This document shows positions 42,640 to 54,153 of a DNA stretch of 64,000 nt, piece by piece (position 1 is the stretch's first letter; every line of letters starts with the position of its first letter). The position numbers and the translations under genes were made by a program. The notes under the pieces are model-generated. The model was not told where the DNA came from and made no database searches. It worked only from the letters and a program-made list of their open reading frames with translations. The stretch spans positions 4,598,001-4,662,000 of the forward strand of contig JAULSN010000004.1 in assembly GCA_033439765.1 (NCBI GenBank). The letters run 5' to 3'. Source of the stretch: Lasiosphaeria ovina (Eukaryota; Ascomycota; Sordariomycetes; Sordariales; Lasiosphaeriaceae).

Positions 42640-44638
42640 TCAGAGCGCGTTATTGTCGGGTCTAGGGACATCTCCAGCGGTGTCCGACTCCGAGGCATTG
42701 TTGCCGGTGCTGGGCTTTTCTGCGTCTGCCACGCCACCGGTGCTTACTTCCTCCTCTGCCGTCCCTACCGGCTCCTCATTCTGCAATCGGCCGTCATCGC
42801 TCACGCTGAGCTCCGTCACTGCCTCGTCGTAGTCGCAGTCTGCCCACCAGCTCGTCTGCAGCGGAGGGTGCGGCGGTACGGGAGGCGGGCCGCTCTGGTA
42901 CTGTGCTTCGAACCCGCACACCGTGTTGCGGTAGATCTGCTCCGGGGATGAGAAAAGCGGCTCCGCAGCAGGGGGCGGCGGAGACGAATGAGGGAACGTC
43001 GGCCAGTATGTGGGGAACCTGGCAGGGGCCGGAGCCGGGACGTCGCTGAGGCAGAAGAAGCACGGCGGGTGCGAGATGCCCGAATCTTGCAGCTGGAAAA
43101 CGCGGTTGCAGAGGCCGTCACCGGGAAAGTGCTGACACCTTGGTGAGGCGGCGCACGCGGGGCAGGATGCCGAGGGTGTGCAATTCGACCCGAAGTACGG
43201 TAACGGGCCCGGAGGACCGCCGAACGGCGGTGGCGGCAGATCTTCCGGTGTGAACGGCGGCGGCGGCGGCGAAGACCGATGCTGCTGCTGTTGCTGCTCA
43301 CCGCCGCCGCCGAAATAATCCGGATTGTACATGGGAGCATCCACGGTGCAAAACGGCCGCGGAGGCGGAGGCATGGCGTAGTCGCCGTAAACGTCTCGCG
43401 AAACGGGCACCGGCATGGGGAGCGGGACTGATCTGTCCGGGTACGGCGGCGCGACCACCGACGGTCTATTGTACCTGGCTACGCCGGGTGGCGGGGAATA
43501 TGACCGAGGCGGAGTCGGGGCCGGCGGAGGAGCACATCGATACGAAGATCTCGGCGACTCCGGGTATCTCGGAAGTGGAACAATGTCCCCGTGCCAATCG
43601 TTGCGGCGTCGTACCGGAACGCGCGTTCTGGTGACGGGCCTTCGCCGAATTTCTACTGGCGAACCCTCACGCTCACGACGACGGCTGCGATAGGATGGGG
43701 GTGAGGTGCGAGTCTTCAAAAGCTCCTCAGCCCGACGCTCTCTCGCCTCACGAAACTTCCGCAGGTCGTCGTTTATGTCGGCCTGTTCCCAGGGGTTGCC
43801 GTTTCGCGCGGCTGTCTTAAAACCATCAATGCCGTTACAGGTCTTGGTTTCGGCACCTCGAATGACGAACAGATAGTCAACCAGATCTTTGGAGCCGGGA
43901 TTCTTCCAGAAACGAATCTTATGGCGCTTCACCTCAACCGGCTCGGCGGTGGTAAACCGTTCACGCAGCTGCTCTTGCATCACAGCGACGGACCATGATC
44001 GGATGCGGCAAGGACTCGATGTTGCGATCCCCCGGGCGGTGAGAATATGAGCCAGTTCTTCCCGGACAGGCGCGGGAAGCCTGCGGCATCGGTCCTCGAG
44101 ACCTTGCTCGTATGTTTTGGCCTTGGCGCCGAGAATCCGGGAAGCCAAGCAGCGACGGTCCTTTGCCTGGAACTCGCTGATGGCGCGAAGATGCATGTCC
44201 GCCAGGTCCGACTCTTGGAACTGCTCAGGCCGGGAAGTGTTCCAAGGCTTGAACTGCTTAAACTGTTCCACGTTGACGCCGATGAACCTGTAGCCGCCAA
44301 CGACTTCGCGGGTATTCGAGTTCATGCTGATACGATGGACCTCGTACGCAGGCATGTCTAGCGGGTGGCTTTCCGCGGCGGTGCTGTCGTGGTGTCAGCA
44401 ATGGCAGAGAATCGCCAATTGGGAAAGGGGGTCGGGAGGGGACTCACAGTGGAGGATCGACAATAACAGGCGGCCGATACATGTAGTCGTCCTCGGAGTC
44501 GCTGCTGGAGATGCTGTCGGTATCATCGTACAGTGTCCAGTCGTCATCGTCGTTGTGGGGATTGGGATACCGATGCCTAGACGTCGAGCGCCGTGGGGCA
44601 CGCCGCCGCGATGCCGGTCCATCTCCAACGTTGTACAT
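42640..44638 (-). CDS. Proline-rich protein of unknown function
   Basis: I do not recognise this protein. Two exons: 44638-44448 and 44383-42640, joined across a 64-base intron with GTGAGT donor and ACAG acceptor, 644 residues. Residues 1-64 are Arg/Ser/Asp-rich. A folded-looking segment at about 70-270 (YEVHRISMNSNTREVVGGYR, EQFQESDLADMHLRAISEFQ, ARGIATSSPCRIRSWSVAVM, HKIRFWKNPGSKDLVDYLFV) is followed by a charged helix with REARERRAEELL. From about 290 it is Pro/Tyr/Arg-rich and disordered. A Cys-rich patch at about 465-520 (SCPACAASPRCQHFPGDGLC, then PPCFFC) could bind zinc. The C-terminal 60 residues are acidic. The pattern of a conserved head and disordered tail suggests a nuclear or scaffold protein (inference). 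Start chosen at the ATG giving the RS-rich head. Confidence 0.8.
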
Positions 44639-47600
44639 GTTGCGCAATAGTGTCACAACAGCGAAGTCGGAATGGCGGCAGTGATGGAGCAATTGGAATC
44701 GGACGGAAGAAGTCGACGGCTTGGGATCGACGAGCGATCCTAAAGAAGAGAGGACCAAGAGGGCACAGCCAGCCACGACAGCTCGGGATGACGGCCTCTT
44801 TATCTCTCAGTCTCAGCCCACCATGCAAAGCCAATGGGTACAGTACCACACATTTGAGGAGGGGTTCAGAGGCAGAAACGGGACGGCACAGAGTCGGGTG
44901 CGGTGCGGTGCGTGTGCGCCGCTCTCTTCGGGAAAAGTGCAGCACAGTTCACTCGACTCCTCTACTACGCAGTAGCTAAGGTATGTAAGGCTGCATGCGG
45001 CCACCCGCAAGCAACAAGGTCTTGTCGAGCGATCCCACGGCGGCGGAGTCACTTTTGCAGGACAGGCCTGTCCTGTTTCTCTACCACGGGCCAGTTGAGC
45101 AGCAGCGCATTTGAGGCCCTGTCTTGGCCGTCTGGGGCGCATTGGGGAATGACCTTCAAGTGGATCAAGGGATTTGGTGGGGGAGCAACCTATGGGAGGA
45201 GGCCGCTGCCTGGCCAGAGCACGACATCGCAGCACCTTAGCAGCAGGAGCAGGACCCGCAGTGAATCCAGATGTTGATTGGGTCGATGCCTTGCAGAAAA
45301 GAGGCCTCTGGGTGGCAGCTCGTTCACAATCCACATTGTGGCAGGCGGCCGACATACTGCAAGCTACCCCCGATTGGGGAGGGAGTTTAAGCTGCTGCGT
45401 ATTTTCTGCCCCAGGCCCCAGGGTTTGACTTGCGAGGCTGCGGCGAGCGGGGTGCCTGAACTAACCTCGCTTGCAGTTGCAAACGACTTTGGCGGCTTAC
45501 GGCGCTTGATTCCGGGGCTTGCACCCACTAACCCACCCCACTGTCCGGCGCCGAACTTGACAAACACAGTGGCTTTGGGGCGTGCAGGTCCACGCCGCCG
45601 CAACTGCCGAGGCCTCCGAGGGCGCCCTCGTCAAGAGCCGCGGGCCTTGCAGCGATAACGCGACTGGGCCGGTTGCCCAAATGGCCAAATCGAGCCAGGA
45701 CGGTGCCAATTCAGCCGCTGACAAGTGGCGGTCAAAAGTACCATCGCATCCTAGGTATTTAAAGCACGACAGGCAATGAGGCCACGAAGATGATTATGGC
45801 TGACTCTAGAATAGATTCCGGTGTCATTCTTGTTCCGGATTTTCCATCGGAAGTTCATTGCCGGGCAGAGGCTGACCTCGGACACTCAACGATTCAAGCT
45901 CACCGCAGCTTCAGTCCCACCCTCCAAAGACCTGCCCAGCCGGGCCACGTACGTACGTACATACACACCTACACACGGTGACAGCCGCGACAAATCCCGC
46001 ATTCCTTCCCTTTTCTATCCCGGCGGGGGGCAAAGAGTGGATATTCGATATCCAATTGGCACCGGATTATATTGGCATGAAGTCACATTTCATGCTTTGA
46101 CTGAATTGCGGTCTCTTGGTCAAGGACTCAAGACCTGTGAATTCGATTCCCATCAGTATCTGGTTTTTGTATATCGGTCCTCAAATCTGCAGTCAAACTC
46201 TCTGGGTAGGTGCAGCTATTGATTTCCGAGCTCTGTCTGCATTGACGTGTGCACCGAGGTTCCCAGTTTTTCACTCTTTTAAGACTGGTCCTTTCAAAAC
46301 GACACGGTCTCTCTGACCGTCAGTGTCAAGCTCTGGCCACCTGGATGTTTGTACACCACCTAAGTTTGGGGAATACAATACACGACGGCCTGCCTAATCA
46401 ATGTTGCCAGGCTATCCGTACGTAGTGTAGGATTGCCAACTATGCCAACTGGGTGGGTATAACACGAAAGTATGATGTCGATATAGGTGTTAGCACTAGT
46501 CTGGCTTTCTAACCGGAGCAGCTAACGTTGATACAGACACGGCATGCTAAGTTGGATACAACCCTCGGCGGCCGGCCTCAAGTTTTAGAGTCTAGACTTA
46601 TGCAGCTTCTCTCTGCTCAGAGGCAAATCCTAGTTGCAGACAGGTGAATGGGCAGCTCGAAGGGGGGCGAAGCCCTCTGTGCATGACGCACCCCGGAATG
46701 GGTCACAACTTTCGTACTAATTAGTTTCTCTTTCTTTTCAAAGCTGAAACGAGAGATAGTACTCCTTAGGACAGAGTACATATAGCCCACCTTGCCCTCC
46801 AGGCTAATATCTCACCTCCATTCCTTCGTACCTGAGTGCCTGAGGCAGAAGCGCGTTGACGGAGCCGACAGGTTTCGTTATCCGTGGGAAAATCAGCGTC
46901 GCTAAGGCCGGTGAAGGATCGTTCGGCATGATGTCTCGACGCTAGACTGTAGCCGTCGAGGGTAATTGTTTATCGATCCCGTCAGATGCCAGTATGAGAG
47001 CATCGCGGTAACGACAAAGATGGTCGATGAGATTAGATAAGCGGTATGCTACTTGACACTCCGTATACTTCTGTGTCAAATGTTCTGTTTAGGGATCTTA
47101 TGCTTATTTGTCTGTGGTTGAGGTAAAGTAACCTGGAAGTAGGAAAACCCTGAGGTTGTGAGTGAATATGGGCATGATTCACTCATAACCTTTGCTGATG
47201 GGTCAGGAAAGGCAATCGCCAGTCTCGCGCTGAGGAATCAAGAGGAGCGAACAGGTGCAGTACGTTCTCCGTCCTTCCGCGTTTCTCTCGTGGTTCGCAA
47301 GAGCCTGATGGAATTTGGCCTTGGAGAGGCAAGAGCAGGCGGCCAGACGAAAGGCGTTAGCGTAGGTCCCGTCCTTATCAAGACCGAAATAAACTCGTGT
47401 TGGGGGGGTCTCCCGGCTCCGTAAGACGCCGAAGGACCATTAGCCAATCAGGACAACGTCACCCCCCATCCCGCTGTGTGCCTCACAAATTTCGGTGAAG
47501 AGCGGGGTAATTTCCATCGCTCCTTCCCAGGTTCTACAGTATGTAGCGAACTGGTGAACCCTGGATTTGACAAGCAAAGATTTTCTGTCTCTGTTTTTTT

Positions 47601-49186
47601 ATCTCCCGGATGATGTCAAATGCTGCACCTTTATCCCATCGTTGAAGACCCGGAATCGAGAACAATACGGGATGCGAATTGGGTGCTCCGTACGTATTTG
47701 GCTACCGACTTGATCCCTGTTATATCATCGCCGCAAATTGGTGCAATTCCGTTCCCACTTAACTGAAGCCGCTGGACGGCCACACACCGGCTTCGTCATG
47801 GTCGTCATCAACGGCCCCGCAACACCGAGAGAGACGAGGCTCTGGTTCGATCCCGTTGATTGGCCTGTGAATGCCCGGTCCCCATTTTGAGCTGAACCAC
47901 CCTTACACTTACAGGAACCCTTGAAACGGCCCTCACATGTTCACAACACAGGCCGATGCTGGCCTGTGAACCGTGAGCACCGCCCCAAACCGCCCAGCAA
48001 AGACGGCCGGGGGTCAACCCAGCGGGCCCAGGCGCTGGTGGTCAACCTTACATAGCCCACCATAGGTGCGAGATGAATTCGAGGGCAGTGCAGCCAGCGA
48101 GCGAGCTTAAAGGAGACGGTTTCCCTGGTTTAGGTTGATATCGACTTTTTCTCGGACTGTTTCCTTTTTTTTTTTTCTTTTCTCTGACACGAACCTCGGC
48201 GACGAAATCCCAAAGCCAGGACGCCTGCACGGGCGTCCCAGCGCAGTGCTCACTAACAAGCAGCTGGCCGCATTTCTGTTTTGGGCTGTCCTTACCACAC
48301 CCACTTCTCTGCCTTGGACGGACCTTCCGCCTCCCTGGCGACTCAACACCAGCAACGGAAGACCGCTTAAGGCTCGCTATCCCTCTGCCCGGATGATTCA
48401 TGCCCATGGGCGGCCTCGCTGCCTTTTCGCTCCTAAGGTGACGGCCGCCAATCCCCCCTGTTGAACTGTGGGGGGGACCTACGTACGCTTGACGCTGCAC
48501 GCGTCTTCTGGGCCTGCGCGCCTATTTTCGAACCCGATGAGCCCGGTGGGTGCCTTAAACGGTGCGTCGGTGAAGGCAGGCTCCCATGCCGCGCATGACC
48601 TCCACTGTGTCTTCATGACATCTGTTTTCTTCTTTCACTTTTCACCCCACGAAAAAGGCATCCACGTCGACACCTCGTCGTATCACCCGTCGCTCGCCTA
48701 ACAGGAACAAGGCCACATTAAAAATACATCATGGCGGATTGCCTCGTCATCCGCCTGTCCAATAGCGGCAGGAACTGACTTATCTACTGCTTTTGGGCTA
48801 CACTGTCGCTGCAAGACGGCGTTTCAGGCTGGCCACCTCGGTCAAGCTCCTAGCCGGCTGACGTGCTGGCCCTGGCATTTGGCATTTATGGCAAATGGAA
48901 TTTCGTCGTTCCTGCGGCGGACCTACACATATTGCCGTCCAGTAGGTCCCGCCATGGACAACAACCCCAGAACACCCAATCAAGGCCAATGAAGGCCTGT
49001 AGATGATCGAGATATCTGCTGTAACCGTCGTTCTTGGCCGCCGCCGCCTTTGGCAGGCTTCGAACACAAAACCTACAATGGGGGCCGCTCTTCGCCACCA
49101 TGGCATTGTCAATCATCTGCTCCTTAGTAGTTAGTTGTTTGAAACCTTTAACCTGGCGTGATCTGCGATCAAACTCCCGCTTCAAG
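44639..49186. other. Gene-poor block of 4.5 kb
   Basis: No gene supported on either strand. The left end is the promoter of the proline-rich protein gene. The centre (about 46.2-47.2 kb) is AT-richer and contains a tRNA-like relic. Frames at 47158-47424 and 48048-48500 lack an ATG at the assigned start or any family likeness. The right end (from about 49.0 kb) is the leader of the zinc-finger gene. Confidence 0.45.
46099..46160 (+). other. Possible decayed tRNA-Leu
   Basis: The stretch carries a D-arm-like GGTCTCTTGGTCAAGG, an ACTCAAG anticodon-loop-like heptamer (CAA, Leu) and a B-box-like AATTCGATTCC. The B box differs from GGTTCGANTCC by two G-to-A changes. The stems do not close properly, so it is not a working gene; chance likeness is possible. 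Confidence 0.25.
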
Positions 49187-51960
49187 ATGGCCTTCTTCCA
49201 CGACCACCATCATTCAAGTTCTTTACGTGCGGCTGTGCCCGGTCGCCTGCCCGCCCCGACCGAATTGGAGCTCCCGGCCGAGACCCTCGGTCTGGTCCGG
49301 CCCTCATCCGTACCTCCACCGGTGACTGCTCCGTGCCAAGAGTATGTTTTGTCTGTTCTGCTCCAGTCTTACCTGCCTTCTCCGGTGACTGACAAAATCA
49401 CAAAATCCAGAGCATCTGATTCCCTGTCTCGTGACTGTCTTCATGCCAGGTTCATGAACAAGATATTGATGTCGCGCACCTTTCCATCTCATTTCAACGC
49501 CAACGATGGAGACAACACGTGCCCAATGCCCCTTTTCCGGGAACGCTTCAGCGACCTGCAGTCCATGCTCATCCACTTGGAAAAGGATTGCGAAGTGCTG
49601 CATGCCTCGGAATGCTTGGACTGCTCACGTGCTCGGCAGCCTCAGACGGCCCCAACGACGTGCCAACCTGGGCGTTGCCCGTGGTGCTGGACAAAGTCTC
49701 TGCTTGGAAGTTTCAAAAGACGCCTGTCCCTCAAGTCGCTCGGGAGATCCCGGCATAGTCCCCGGGGACAGACGTCTAGACCCGCGTCTCCCGAGTTCCG
49801 CTCTCCCCAGCAAGAAATCGAATTCCTCATGGACCAAGAACTCCCCGGGCTCCCGTTTCCTCAGGGAATGGGCGAGCTGCCTCAGTCCTCGGAGGTTTCA
49901 TATCGCCCAGAATTGCCCCAGTCGCCCCCGAGACATGAGCTCATTGGAAATGCGTCCGCCCAACGGTCGCCGTTTGAGTCTCATGCAGAGCTCTGCGGAG
50001 GCGATCTCGGCTACATGGAGGCTCCAGTTTTCCTTCGTCAACAATATCGGGCTGAACTTTCAGAGCAATCACCTGTTCGGAGCGGGCCTGTTCCTGTCTC
50101 TCGACCAGCCACGCCAGTCCGCGAAAGCGAGTCTCTTGTAGAAAGAAGGATCCCCCATGACGTCTCGAGCTATTCAAACCTGAACTCGTGGTCGGAAAAA
50201 TCTTTCACTGGCATGTCAATGATGAGCGACACGACAGCGGCACTTCAGGGAGACCATTCTCTCGTAAGCCCGCAGCCGTCATTGTTTGCCATGTCCGCGA
50301 ATCCGGCCCCTTTTTCGCCTTCACTGCTGTCACCCGGCGACGAGGGGCGTTATTTTGCCGAGCCGACCGCATATAATCCCGCCGTCTACGGAGAACAGGC
50401 TCATGCGTCCCCATCGCGACACGGGATTTTTGACAAGGGAAACCAATATTCATGGTCGTCGAATAGCACTTTCGCTAACTCATCTGGCGCGTGGTCGGGG
50501 AGCGCTCAAAGCTCTCAAAGTTCGTTGTCTTCGGCAAGCACATTGGCTGAACTGCCCTGCACCCCATCCAAGAGCTTTCCAGCGCCCGTGCAGCTGAGTC
50601 AAGACCCGGAACCCATCGAGACACCTTCAGCACCAGCGGCACTCGACTCCGCGTCGATGCCATGTCCGCCGATTCCATCTCATGTGTTGAACTTCCCCAT
50701 CCGATCGAACGTGGCCCGGCGACATCCAGAAAATGCACCGACACTATCCCAACAGCAGTTGACCTCCATTGCCAACAGGCCGTCGCTTCTGACAAATCTC
50801 GTCGATTCTTTTTCAGATAAGCGCAACACTATAGGCGGATCTGGAGTGAACGTTGAGTGCTTATCTAACACTACTTACGACAAAGCTTACAACAAAGCCG
50901 CTCTCGTGACCGGTATCAACGTTCTCAAAAGCACATTGGAAGAGACAACACCTGCCACAGCTGCCGATAAGCTCTGCTTTGGCTACTTGGCGCTTGCGAT
51001 GGCATCTGAGCTGAAATATGATCTCCCTCGACGACTATATGCTAGTCTAAATACAGACATGTCCGAGTTGGTGAAGAGCGATGGGGAGAGGGAGCTGTCT
51101 TGGCGCTTTCTTCACGTCGCAAAGGAGTTCTTGAACGGTGAGTGATAGTCCGCGATGCCCTTCGCCGTGCTTTTAGACAATAATGCTGACATTTTGCAGC
51201 CCTGCGAGCCCAACTGGACTCCAACACAGGCCAATACGGATACAGCCCATCCGAAAGTCCGCCCACAATCTTGGGCTCGCTCGAATTCTTGAAGTCGCAT
51301 TTCGAAAACGAGTTTGGGCTTCGAGATACCCAGACGAAGCTTACCCGATCCTCACCTCCTCGCCAGGATTCGTGGGACTCAGTTGCAAGCACTGTCCTCG
51401 ACCTCGAGTCAGAAGTTTCCGACGTGTTCGTCGGACGAGATGCGCCTAAGGAGGACAACCAGGTTCTGTTCCTGGAACCTGTTGAGATTTTCTCTCTTGA
51501 CTTGCCAGCTAGCACTCCTCCGACTGCCGAGATGCCACGGCCACTTGACCTTGACACGATCCGCAACGCCCGCAAGGATGCCTCGCTTAGCCTCAAAAGG
51601 AGCTACGACGATCGTTGCGAACCCTGCAGGTACTTTCCAGAGAAGGAAGCGGGCGATTTGAAGAAAAAGCTGGCCAGACACCTCAAGTCCAGAAAGCACA
51701 TCGTCAACACGGGACAGGAAGATGACAAGGTCGAAGTCTTTCCGTGCACCTGCCACAACCCTGACGGCACGGTTTGCAGCAAGATTTTCGGCAGGAGAGA
51801 CAATTTGCGACGGCACTGCTGGAACTTTCACCACCTGTCGAGCCAGGTAAAGAACGGCCGGAGGCGTTGGGAAGACATCCCGGAGCTGCCTGGTGAGGAG
51901 GTCGATCCGTACAAGATGGCCTCGGACCCGAAGAGGAGGCGGACGGCGACGAGCAGGTGA
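49187..51960 (+). CDS. C2H2-type zinc-finger protein
   Basis: Probable nuclear regulator of a fungus-specific type; target unknown. I read three exons: 49187-49341, 49450-51137 and 51200-51960, 867 residues. Intron 2 (62 bases, GTGAGT to TGCAG) is certain because the frame closes without it. Intron 1 (108 bases, GTATGT to GCCAG) is inferred: it is a multiple of three with no stop, so either form is translatable. The N-terminal half is Ser/Pro-rich with Cys pairs (ASECLDCS, CQPGRCPWC). About residues 590-700 form a helical segment (YNKAALVTGINVLKSTLEE). The C-terminus has two finger-like units: CEPCRYFPEKEAGDLKKKL with RHLKSRKH, and CTCHNPDGTVCSKIFGRRD with LRRHCWNFHH. The basic tail DPKRRRTATSR resembles a nuclear signal. 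The ATG at 49187 is preferred; the frame upstream opens only with TTG. Confidence 0.85.
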
Positions 51961-52686
51961 TTGGCTCAGCCAGTGATGATCTTCTAACTATCTGCCTCAA
52001 GAAGGCAGCGGGGTATAATTATGGGTTACAATGGAAGCATGCATATGGGGGTGTTTTGTTTTTGGGAGTTGGGATTCGGAAAATGGAGTTTTTTTGATCG
52101 CCATTCGTCACTGGAACGAATAATTTTTAATGAGGGGGAAATAATTCCGCCATTGGCTACCAAATGCCAAAATACAAAATGCCTTGGGGAGTCCCAGGCA
52201 CATCTTTATGCACTCTGAAATTACATTTCCAACTTGGGATACATATACTGCTGTGCTTCCTACGTAAGGAGCCATCTGTCTACTTATGCTTATTCGTACG
52301 GGAGTTCCTTAGATATAAAAAGCCTTACTGCCCTACCTTACCGCTCCCCCGAAAGTCCAGCTATTATAATCCCTAATAAAGAATCCAAAACCCCTTGTCT
52401 TCCTCTTTCGAATGCTTTTAAGGATAGAATCCCTACCGGTGCCTGTCTGCACCCCGCAACCAATCAAGGCAGATTACCTTCACTTACCTGGTCCGCGAAC
52501 GCTCTCTTTTCAGAGTGGAGCCGGTAGACAATCTGAATTCCGTCTCCTCTTTCATCAGTGGAGTCGCCGTGCAAAGTCTGCTCGCGATCAATTGCACATA
52601 GAGAAAGAATTGAGCAAAAAGCACTCCACGCTATAGCCGCAATCCACACCTTCCAAAATCATCAACAAATGAGAACACACCAACCA
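51961..52686. other. Spacer before tRNA-Ile
   Basis: 3' flank of the zinc-finger gene; AT-rich, no gene seen. Confidence 0.6.
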
Positions 52687-52785
52687 GCCCGGTTAGCTCA
52701 GTTTGGTTAGCAGCGTCGTACTAATACCGTCGAAAGGCAGTATCTGGTTATGCGAAGGTCAACAGTTCAATCCTGTTACTGGGCA
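52687..52785 (+). tRNA. tRNA-Ile(AAU) with 23-base intron
   Basis: Acceptor stem GCCCGGT pairs with ACTGGGC (52778-52784) with one G-T pair; discriminator A at 52785. The anticodon stem TCGTA/TGCGA encloses CTAATA-A, anticodon AAT at 52723-52725. The intron at 52727-52749 sits in the canonical place one base 3' of the anticodon. The T-arm AACAG-TTCAATC-CTGTT is perfect. The D stem is weaker: GCTC faces CAGC, so only three pairs form. A T7 run at about 52801-52807 serves as RNA polymerase III terminator. CCA is not encoded, as expected. Confidence 0.92.
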
Positions 52786-52800
52786 CTCACTCTTGTTCTC

Positions 52801-52807
52801 TTTTTTT
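52801..52807 (+). terminator. Pol III T-run terminator
   Basis: Seven T shortly downstream of the tRNA-Ile 3' end. Confidence 0.7.
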
Positions 52808-54153
52808 GTCCACCTTTATAATCGCTTCCCAACTACGACCTCGACTTCTTATTTTTACCCTGCATCCCGCCCGCGCTGCATTATATCGTTGCTGTCTCTC
52901 TCATGTTATGCTCAACTTGGTTGTTACGTTACCCCAGTCCGCGATTCGTAGCAATTATTCATTCACCTTGATTCTAATTTTGAATCCCTTCGTCACCTCT
53001 CTCAACTCGACAGTCCGGGCTGCACGCATTCGCACAACGACCGACCTATTCTTAGGTAGCTGATTTACGAGTCCGATGCCAATCCGCACTTTGTTTTTAG
53101 GTGCAGCTTGACGACATCAGTGTTAACCTGTTTCTAACTTCTTTTCTCTCTTCCTCCCTTTTTTTTGGGGGGTTTTTTTTCTTCGGGAGAGCGGCATAAT
53201 GGAAATTACGTTGGGCTAGATTGAGGTTTAATACGACGGATATCTGCATCACGAACAGGGCAATTAAGGCCTGCTCGAGGTCAACGTGAAAATGAAAATT
53301 TGCATGAGGCACGGGTTTCGAGATTGTTACAAAAAATTGCCGTACCTGGGGCCAAATTACTGTCAGGGGAGCGGTTTTCTTGGTCCGACCAAAAGGATCG
53401 AGACTGGCGTGCCGTGGGCTCGGTCGTCAATTGGCCGAGGCGGCAGCCAAGCTCGGGGAAGGCGACTGCGGCTCTCAATTGGCGACGGAAACGAGAAAGA
53501 ACCAAAAAAATACTGTGCGTGCCAAAAATTACGTGCAGGATAGGGATATAACAGCAGAACCACGTCAACTCGCATTGAGGCGTTACCGAAAAGCGACTCG
53601 GTGGGTTCAGACCCTGGGAGCGTCTCGCGAATGGCAGCGGCCCAGCCAAGCCGCCAGCTGCCCCATTGGTACACGTCTGCCACGTTTCGATGCAGGCCCC
53701 CCCAGACCCAGGCTGCCAGCAGAGCAACTCACTTGACTCTGACGAGGGGCGAAGGGGAAAATGGGAATTGGCAAGAAAAACATAATAGCCGGGGGGGTGT
53801 TTTCTGCACTCTGGTTTTTTCCCTAGCCCGTCCCGCCGAAAAGCAAAAGCATATTCTCCCCAATGCCAATGTCACACGGATACTGGCTCCTGCGGGCTGC
53901 TATGCCGTCAGCCCCCCCTTCCCCTTCCCTGGTCTCGCATTCGTCGGCACTCCAATGAGTGGTTGGTGCTCCCTACCTCCCATACGACTAGACTACCAGG
54001 TGCTGGGCACTGCCATGACATCCGATTGTTCCGTCGATGCCCATCGATGCCCGTCTGCTGAAAAAAGCGTGCCCTTTTGACTTGACTAGTCGCCTCCTGT
54101 TGGGTCTTCTCTTGACTTGATATCCCTTCCCCAGGCCTATGCCACTAGGCACC
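52808..54153. other. Spacer before peroxidase gene
   Basis: Short overlapping frames only; no family likeness. T- and A-rich runs lie near 53158-53180. The last 200 bases are the probable peroxidase promoter and leader. Confidence 0.5.

Noticed and set aside
47158..47424. 88-codon open frame in the 44.6-49.2 kb block
   Set aside because: Begins with GTG rather than ATG, has no recognisable motif and no convincing splice partners.
48048..48500. 150-codon minus-strand frame
   Set aside because: Low-complexity Lys/Arg runs and no family likeness; probably chance.
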